Positions 41,161 to 64,000 of a stretch of DNA of 64,000 nucleotides are shown in pieces; the stretch's first letter is position 1; each line of letters starts with the position of its first letter. Under the pieces are notes generated by a model that saw only the letters and a program-made list of their open reading frames with translations, did no database searches and had not been told where the DNA came from. A program made the translations under genes and the position numbers. The stretch spans positions 27,342,096-27,406,095 of the forward strand of contig OY987308.1 in the NCBI GenBank assembly GCA_963920635.1, in the 5' to 3' direction. This DNA is from Pseudeuparius sepicola. Its lineage: Eukaryota > Arthropoda > Insecta > Coleoptera > Anthribidae.

Positions 41161-42300
41161 AGACCCCTTCAAAATGGCCCACGAAAACAATTTTGGCTTA
41201 TTTGGTTTGCCAGGGACGGACTAGCTGTAGCAAAATAATGCCATTTTTACACCCTTTACGATAAAGGCACAAACATAATATTTTTAGATACCTTGAACCT
41301 TAAACTAAAAAAAGACACTCTTGGTTGATATCGATAAAATGAACTATACAAGATGTCTCAAAAATCTGACCAAGTAATTATCACTTCCGGTCAAACCGGA
41401 AGTCAGAAACGAGAACCGACAATTTTGTATACTGCCCATATACTCATTGCTAATATTCTGTGTTAAAATTCAGCTTTATAACTTATAAATTAAAAAGAAG
41501 GCATTTTTAAATAGCTTTTTAACAACACCCTGTATGTTAATTGGGACACCCTGTACATTAATTTAATTATTTTTATTATATTTCGGCAAAAACTTAAGTG
41601 CTTAAAAACATGTTAAGCTAAATATCTAGAGAAATAATGGAATCATTGAGAGAAGAAAATAATTAAGGGGTGTAGAATGTTCTTGATTTGAGCATTAGGT
41701 AATACTCACAGAAATAGACATGCAAGTACCCACACTGGGAGTGTAATTAATAATGAATCAAACCATCCTTTCTCATATTAAATAGCTACTTTTAGTAGTT
41801 ATATCCAGAGACTTTTGGCACTTCCACTCTTCGAAAAAAGCTTTTAATAAGAAATTTTTTTATCATCAAACAGATTGCTTGGGAAAATGGTTATTCCATT
41901 TCTCTTACAGATAAATTGAATTTAAATAATATTTACTTGATCGTTCTCGATTAAACCATTGAGTAAAGGATTATTCCTTTACTCAATGATTAAACTTAGA
42001 ACTACCAAAGACAAAGTTCTATTATTCATTGCCTTATTTGGGATTTGTTTCTCTTTCAGATCTACAAATTTTTCAAATAACTATTTTGTACATAATAAGG
42101 ACAAAATTCGCATATTGGATAGAAGTGGGATTTACAGATTGAAATAACTGTGATTCTTTCCACATTTTTGCAAACCATTTGATGGATGAAAATCTCCCTC
42201 CTAATAAAACCACATACATTAGGATTCTTCATTTCGCCAATAAGGCAATATTTTGAACAATTTTGAATCTCTAGAAATCGAAAGACATGTTAAAGATAAT
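41161..42300. other. Spacer between genes 3 and 4, left part
   Basis: No gene. 41345-41570 is homologous to 52435-52660 (flank of gene 4) and 41700-42145 to 60195-60790 (flank of gene 5), so this is the ancestral esterase spacer. A small hairpin CACTTCCGGTC/AACCGGAAGT lies at 41392-41414. Confidence 0.6.
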
Positions 42301-43036
42301 GGGTGGAATGCATAAAAAGTAGTAGATGCTAATGCTTCAAGTAACTACCTACTACATTTATGAAGTTTCTACTATAAGAACGAAGCATTTACTACTCTCC
42401 ATAGTACCTGCTACTATGCACTTGGTATATAGACTACTAGTTTAGTAGTATTTACTCCAGTCTAAGCGAAGTTGGTGTTTCAGAAACGTCGGACACCGCA
42501 AATTAAGTGCTTCTTAAAATTTTTATGCATGTGCGTCGCAGAAAAGTGTACAATCAAATGAGACGATACAATGATGACTTATATCCTTAATTATTTAGGA
42601 AATTATCAAAAATTATGCAGTTTTATAATATCTATAAATGCCTAAATTGTATAAAATTAAGTTAATTTCACAATTTGGTATTTCAGGTTCAATAGAGAGA
42701 ATGTAGAGTGGCTTGCACATTATTTTCTTAATAATTATGATGATTCTATATAGAAACAAGAGGTGGAGCCTTGTCGCCCACTCGAAAAATGGAGTTATTT
42801 TTAAGAAGTTTAGGTGATTCTAGTACGGTAATTGTTAAATTTAGAAAATGTTTGACATGTCATGCGCGCGCCGCACAAAGTAGGTACTTCAGCTCAGTAG
42901 TAGATACTTCTGTTTTGCCGTACAGTGTAGTATGTTCTTCTCGAGTGAAGCAGATGCTTCTATGTAATGTAAATGCTACAAAGTAGATACTTTTTGGTGA
43001 AGCATTAGCACCTACTGCTTTTTATGCATTCCACCC
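42301..43036. mobile_element. TIR element of 736 bp
   Basis: Inverted ends GGGTGGAATGCATAAAAAGT and TGCATTCCACCC, imperfect over about 40 bp, flanked by AAT on both sides (a 3-bp duplication). Many internal GTAGTA/TACTAC motifs. No transposase. A 3-bp duplication would fit PIF/Harbinger, but the motif is not its usual TWA, so family is open. Confidence 0.65.
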
Positions 43037-43555
43037 AATAGCAGCTTCATGTTAAATGGTCAAGTAGGATTCGATGCGTCAAAGATTTATATACTTAATG
43101 ATTAATCTAGTTATCATCTATTTTATATGTTTCTAGTTGTTTGTTTCTGGTCTTAATTGTCTAGGGATTTTTTATTCCATGATATTTTTTGTAGTCTGCT
43201 TGCATTTGCACCATTTTATTCCTATTCTAGCATCAAGTACAAATAGTTATAAAGCATTTATTGTTTTAATCTCCCTATTGTATTTAATTTTTATATACCC
43301 TATGTTTTTGTGTGTTGTTGATGACATTTGTGATTAGTATATATAATTTATACACATAGTGCGTCAGTATTTTGTTTTACTCATTCCATTTAAGTTTTAA
43401 TTGTCCTTTACTACTTTCTTAGTCTTGTGGCCTGAAGATGTAATAACTTAATACTTAATATTGAGAAACCGGTCGCCATTTTTTTAAATAAAAGAGTGAA
43501 GTTGGCCCAAACTAATAAAAATATGTTTTTTGAAGAAATTATTTATTAAAATCAA
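43037..43555. other. Spacer with possible Penelope-like tail
   Basis: No gene. The stretch near 43430-43480 reads CCTGAAGATG...GAAACCGGTCGCC, a wording I associate with ends of Penelope-like or related elements. Weak support. Confidence 0.3.
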
Positions 43556-44450
43556 CACATTTTTATGATTATATAGGAAACGTTTATTCGCTTTTGGCAT
43601 ATAATTAAACTATATTTTAAGTAATAAAGAATTTTTTTAAGGAAATATCTAATATTATCAACAAACAGAAAATCGACAAAAACTAAATATAAAATTACCA
43701 CTGTATTACATCGCCTTTTCGACTTATTGTTTGTATGTTTGGCAGTCATCTGGAGTGAAACTATTCCTAATTTCTTGGAGACGAGCAATGTTTCAATCGG
43801 CGAAAGATCTGGACTGCTAGCCGTCCATTTTAAAAGCGAAATATCCTTTTCAAACATCCAATCTTTCACTTTTTTAGCCGTATGACAAGAGGCACCGTCT
43901 TGTTGAAAGATACCTACATTCAATATTTTGCAAGCGCAGTTCTTCAATTTTTGGTTTCAAATTATTTTGAAGGACGTTAATGTATTTATGAGCGTTCATG
44001 ATGTCATTCATCTACAAAGTGTAATTTTCCGACCCCTCTAGCTGACATGGATCCCCAAATCATCACGGAGGATGGAAACTTAACTTTCTTCTTGAGGCAC
44101 CAACACCAACTTCAAATCTAGCTTCATCACTCCATATAATTGAGCTCTGTGCTCTTTTGCCCACAAAAGTCTATTTTTCTTCTGCCTCTTTGTTAGTAAA
44201 GGCTTGTCCTTCGCCTACAGATCGTAAAATTGTAAAAGGGAAAAAATCCGAAACAGTTTGGGCGTACCTTGTTAGTTTTAAACCGTAGTTTTCGGACAGC
44301 CCTGTGACAAGTTGCCCTTGAAAAACATTTATCTGTTGCCAGATTCCGTAAAAGTCTCAATTCTCCTTAATTAGCCCGACGATTTTGCATGATAATCCTT
44401 CTGAGAACCCTTAAATTTGTATCAGAATAATGTGGCCGACTTCCATTTCT
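43556..44450 (-). pseudogene. Tc1-like transposase pseudogene
   Basis: Minus-strand decayed Tc1-family transposase. In order from 44450 leftward: HTH part (RRIIMQNRRAN, CHRAVRKL), then SDEARFEVG-like and MIWGSMSARGVGKLHF, then FQQDGASCHTAKKVKDW and SPDLSPIETL in the frame 43552-43947. Several stops and frame changes. It is inserted in the spacer before gene 4, which is otherwise collinear with the spacer before gene 6. Confidence 0.75.
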
Positions 44451-44724
44451 CAAATAGCACATTTTCAAAAACGTCTGCTTCGACATGCTATAAATTCATA
44501 TAAATTTGATACTTCACTTCTTCAAGAAAACTGCGTAATACAAGAGTTGTACAACCCACTAACATATTTTTACCTATTATCGCTATTTACTTGGTACCTA
44601 AGTAGCTTATATTTACAAGCGTAGCAATAAGCAGGAGATGTTTTCGCCACTTTTATTTGATTATGTATTATTTTAAGATAGAAACATATATTCTGGAACG
44701 AGATTGTCGAGATAAAATGAACCA
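44451..44724. other. Upstream region of gene 4
   Basis: Homologous to 60860-61050 upstream of gene 6 (shared CATATTTTTACCTAT and ATTTACTTGG strings). No gene; ends at the core promoter. Confidence 0.6.
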
Positions 44725-44732
44725 TATAAAAA
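44725..44732 (+). promoter_or_regulatory. TATA box of gene 4
   Basis: TATAAAAA in the conserved context GATAAAATGAACCATATAAA, 52 bp before the ATG. Confidence 0.75.
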
Positions 44733-44776
44733 CGAATCCTTCCACCCCGGCCAGAAGTTGTGTAGGCCTGCTCAAA

Positions 44777-52088
<7,312 letters not shown>

Positions 52089-53581
52089 GTATAAAAAAAG
52101 ACTGTAAATAAATTACAACTTCCGCTATGATTGTTTTTTTTTCTTCGAACTGTTTCTGTTTGTGTTCGTCATCATATTCGCGGAGAGCTGGAAAAGCTTT
52201 TAAGCCTATTTGCATAAAACATTTGCTAGAAATAAACTAGAAGTTGTTTTGAAAAAATGTCAAAATGCAACAATACTCCTCTGTACGTAAACTTTAGCTA
52301 GTATTGTTTTTTTCAATATACTTTTAGCATTCCCTGCAAAGATCTAAAATTAACCACATTTGAGGAGTTATTAAAAAAAAATGAAAATTCGCTTGGGAAA
52401 AAAAAAGGAACTAAAAAAAAACTAAAACAATACGAAATGTTTCAAAAATCTGACCAACAATTTTGTTTACTACCCGTGTACTCATTGCTAATATTCAACT
52501 TTATAACTTCACAATTAAAAAAAAATGATATTTTTTGAAATAACTTTTTAACAACAAGTTTGCCATCGAATTCGAATATTACCTTTAAAGTTACCGAGAA
52601 AATCGCCTTAAAAAATCACCTTAATTGGGACACCCTGTACATTTATTTAATTCCTTTCATTATTTTTGCGATTTGTAAGAACCATATACTTATGTTCTAA
52701 TACGGCACGTAGGGTGTGTAACTTTAGATTTGTCCAACTAGTAAGCGACTGAAATGAATATTCTGTTATGTTGTGAACCACTTTGTAGAATAAACCCAGC
52801 TTTTCTCGTTTTTGGTTTTATAGCACGAGTACGTCTCTACACTGTTTAAAAGCTGACTGTAGCATTTATTTATTTACTTAATTTATTTGGTATTGTCTTT
52901 TTTTGAAAACGCCACAATATACTAATAAATATAATAAGATAAATTAGAGAGTGCTTTTTGAGAACAATGGTTGGCAACATTGTTTGGTGTTTACACATAA
53001 TCCAGCTTCTTTTAAATGCTATCATATTAGCTGGCTAATATGCATAAAAGTGGTTGCGTTCATTTAAACAAATAAAAAAACGTTTGCATATAATTCTTAA
53101 CTAAAACCTTAGAGGAATAGATAAACAGCTACGATGTATTAACTACTAACTATGTATTAACTGCTGGTCATAGAACAAAGCATTTTAGAGCTAGCGCAGC
53201 TAGCTAGACCAAGCCGACTAGCTAAACAAGAGAACAGATTGAACAGTTTGCTGGTAACAGAAGTTACATAAGTAGGTATATTTTCTATAAAAGTCATCCA
53301 AAGGTGAAGTTCTCATTTGATTGTCGAAAAGATAGTGGGCTCTAGGGCTTCAGGGCCTTGACAGATCGATTCAGCGAGTCTACTTACATAGGAAAATGCC
53401 ATTTTTCGGTACAATTCAATTCAATTCATTATATTTTCAATATACATAGATACCTACTCTTTATTCGAAATTGTGACAATCAGAACGTAATATTTTTGCC
53501 ATTTTTTAATTGTATGAATGGCTACAGTTTTTTTTGTACAATCTCAAATGTGTAATGAGATTTTCGCGATAAAATGAACCA
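52089..53581. other. Spacer between genes 4 and 5
   Basis: Contains the gene 4 poly(A) signal, then AT-rich sequence homologous in part to the flank of gene 3 (52435-52660 with 41345-41570). Two ACACCCTGTA-type repeat ends occur. No gene; short frames show no domain. Confidence 0.6.
52107..52112 (+). terminator. Poly(A) signal of gene 4
   Basis: AATAAA 19 bp after the stop in the context ACTGTAAATAAAT; this gene lacks about 36 bp of 3' UTR found in genes 1 and 2. Confidence 0.7.
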
Positions 53582-53589
53582 TATAAAAT
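53582..53589 (+). promoter_or_regulatory. TATA box of gene 5
   Basis: TATAAAAT in the same GATAAAATGAACCATATAAA context as gene 4, 56 bp before the ATG. Confidence 0.75.
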
Positions 53590-53637
53590 GAATGCTATTC
53601 CACGTCCACGACCACAACTTGTGAATACCTACTCAAA

Positions 53638-59907
<6,270 letters not shown>

Positions 59908-61060
59908 ATAAAAAAAAGAAAAGTGTAAATAAATTACTACTGCAGCTATAATTGTTTTTTTTTCCTTCAAATTGTTTCTGTTTTTGTTGGTCATCATATT
60001 CGAGGAGAAGGGGGAAAGCTTTTAAGCCTATTTGCATAGAACATTTGCTAGAAGTAAACTGGAGGTTGTTATGAAAAAAAAAGTGAAAATACAAAAATAC
60101 TTCTCTGTACATAAGCGTAGCTAGTCATTTTTTAAAAATATACTTATATAATTCCATGCAAAGATGTAAAATTTACCGTATTAAAATTTAAATTACACCC
60201 ACACTGAAGGTGTAATTACTAATGAATCAAACATGCTTGGTCACATTCCCCTTATTATACATAGTGCCAAGTCAAGTTTGTTTTTGATGTTTGTTTTTAA
60301 AATTACTAGGTTTTCAAAAAATCAATGCTCAACTCAAATACTACACTATATTGCGCAGATTTGGACAAAAAATCAGCCAAATCTGATGTCTCCTTTGCGA
60401 AAACAATATACCTTCTAATATTTCTAATATTTAGGTTGAGTACCTATTGATTTTTTTGAAAAACATAATGATTTTCAAAATAAACACAAAAAACTCACTT
60501 GGTTGATAGTACTTAATGCCATGTGTGTGTTTATGCCCTCTTAATAGTTATATCCATAGACATTTGACACTTCCACTCTCCGAACAAGCTCATAATAATA
60601 ATGTTATTACACTTCTGTTACAGATAAATTGTTGGTTATAGGAATTTAAATAATATTTACATTGATCGTTCTCGCCTACATTTAGAACTACCACCGACAA
60701 AGTTCTATTCATTGCTTTATTTGGGATTTGTCTCTCACAAAATTGCCAATATTTGCAAAAAAAATAAAATTGTAATATCTCCTTTAGATCTATATAATAA
60801 AATAAAAATAAATAATTAAATCTACATAATAAAATAAAATTCACAGGGTACTCTTCACCTCTTCAAGAAAATTGTAATATAAAAGTTGTATAACCCAATG
60901 ACATATTTTTACCTATCGCTATTTACTTGGTGCTTACCTAAGTAGGTTATGTTTACTCGTACACGTGTGACAATAACTAAGTGCTGTTTTTGCCATTTTT
61001 ATTTGGCTATGGCTACTATTTTATGATAGGAACGTAATATACGATCTTAAATTTTATGTA
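59908..61060. other. Spacer between genes 5 and 6
   Basis: Gene 5 3' flank, then sequence collinear with the gene 3-4 spacer (60195-60790 with 41700-42145; 60860-61050 with 44520-44690). No gene. Confidence 0.6.
59928..59933 (+). terminator. Poly(A) signal of gene 5
   Basis: AATAAA 21 bp after the stop, context AGTGTAAATAAAT. Confidence 0.7.
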
Positions 61061-61909
61061 CAGTGTCGGACTGGCCCACCGAGCAACCAGGCAAATGCCC
61101 TGAATCAGTACTACAATAATTATTAATATATTGACTCCACTAGAACCTTTTTAAAATTAAAAATAATAAAATCAAAATTAAAATCCTCTCTACAATAATA
61201 TCCACTAGAAGCATTCATGCTGTTAAATATAGAGACTGAATTCTTGAATGAACTGGACTAGGATACAATGATAAGCTATAGAAAAACAGTCAAGATGCTA
61301 AGTTACAAAGCTTATTTATTTATTATTTATAGATTATTTTAGTTCTTACCTTTTGGTTTTTACATTGCGCATTTCAGCGCTAAAAAACTGCGCGTTAACC
61401 ATGTCTACCATGTCTCGCGGCAGATTATCCGAATGGCCTTTTACAAAATAGAAAACTATTACAATTCAAACCGATGTCCTGCACAGCCCAATACATTTTT
61501 ATTCTGTGTTTAACTACAAAATTAAGGTAAAAAGCAGCACATTTTACATTTTACCATTTATGGTAGAAAGAACCGTAAATTGAAATTAGAGATAATATGC
61601 CTGTTACAAGCTAAGTATAACAATATCGTTTTCCGTGAATAATTTGTTGGTCATATATTTCCTCAGCCTGATAACGTACAATGTACCTGCTGTGTTTTGT
61701 GTTTTTGTGTGTTGTTACCAGGCGATAAAGTACAAGATGCTAATGGCTCTAAGTTTAAAGAAAGCATTAGATATTTCATTATAGTCTTTACGGAAATGTC
61801 AAAATTTTCAATACCCCACCTTTTGAAATTTAACTTGTATATATTTGAGTAGCTGTTTGTTTGAATGTACCCTGTGCCGGTGGGCCAAATGATCGCCAGT
61901 CCGACACTG
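61061..61909. mobile_element. TIR element upstream of gene 6, 8-bp duplication
   Basis: 849 bp with 15-bp inverted ends CAGTGTCGGACTGGC, flanked by TTTATGTA / ATTATGTA (seven of eight bases equal). An 8-bp duplication and CAGTG ends fit a hAT- or P-superfamily non-autonomous element. It lies 36 bp before the TATA box of gene 6. Confidence 0.75.
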
Positions 61910-61944
61910 ATTATGTACCGTGATTTTCACTCTAAAACGAACTA

Positions 61945-61952
61945 TATAAAAT
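61945..61952 (+). promoter_or_regulatory. TATA box of gene 6
   Basis: TATAAAAT 56 bp before the ATG. The flank (AAACGAACTATATAAAATG) is like gene 5 but the GATAAAA part is changed; an 849-bp TIR element ends 36 bp upstream (61909). Confidence 0.7.
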
Positions 61953-62000
61953 GAATGTCATTGCACGTCTATGACCACAAGTTGTGTATACCTAGCCAAC

Positions 62001-64000
<2,000 letters not shown>

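Noticed and set aside
42771..42986. 71-codon frame as a small gene
   Set aside because: Entirely inside the 736-bp TIR element; no homology recognised.

Overview
The window is from a eukaryotic nuclear genome, almost certainly an insect. It is AT-rich, the genes have short GT-AG introns, and the repeats are insect-type Ty3/gypsy, hAT, Tc1/mariner and P-like elements. The sequence alone does not fix the order; a beetle is only a guess. There are no bacterial features, CRISPR arrays, rRNA or tRNA genes that I can support.

The host genes are a head-to-tail cluster of six type-B carboxylesterases (secreted alpha/beta hydrolases), all on the + strand and all with the same 10-exon structure. Gene 1 (exons 5-10 only; the 5' half is upstream of the window), gene 2 (13425-20402) and gene 3 (28870-35776) form one subfamily: 578 aa, GESAG nucleophile elbow. 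Gene 4 (44777-52088), gene 5 (53638-59907) and gene 6 (62001 onward, exons 1-5 only) form a second: 566 aa where complete, GQSAG elbow, no 11-residue insert. I rebuilt the exons from splice sites and phase; every complete gene gives an uninterrupted frame with signal peptide, oxyanion motif, Ser, Glu and His.

Positions 1-36952 are a recent tandem amplification with a period of about 15.47 kb. The repeating unit (about 5434-20900 and 20901-36952) is an upstream gypsy element, a promoter spacer and a whole esterase gene. The gypsy element (5058 bp, 221-bp LTRs, one intact 1411-codon gag-pol frame on the - strand) was already present before the duplication. Intron 4 of genes 1-3 is over 4 kb and packed with small inverted-repeat elements.

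From 36953 to 44700 lies a nest of mobile elements: a 4.1-kb mariner-type element split by a 2.1-kb insertion, a 736-bp TIR element and a decayed Tc1 transposase, all inserted in a spacer that is otherwise homologous to the gene 5-gene 6 spacer. Genes 4 and 5 share a near-identical block with a 2.5-kb hAT transposon in intron 5, while the gene ends are clearly diverged, which points to gene conversion. Gene 4 intron 9 holds a 1.1-kb fold-back element, and the gene 3 3' UTR holds a 668-bp P-element-like insertion with a possible THAP exon.

The esterases probably act as secreted ester hydrolases, for example on dietary or xenobiotic esters. Amplification of such genes is a known route to insecticide resistance in other insects, but nothing here proves that role.
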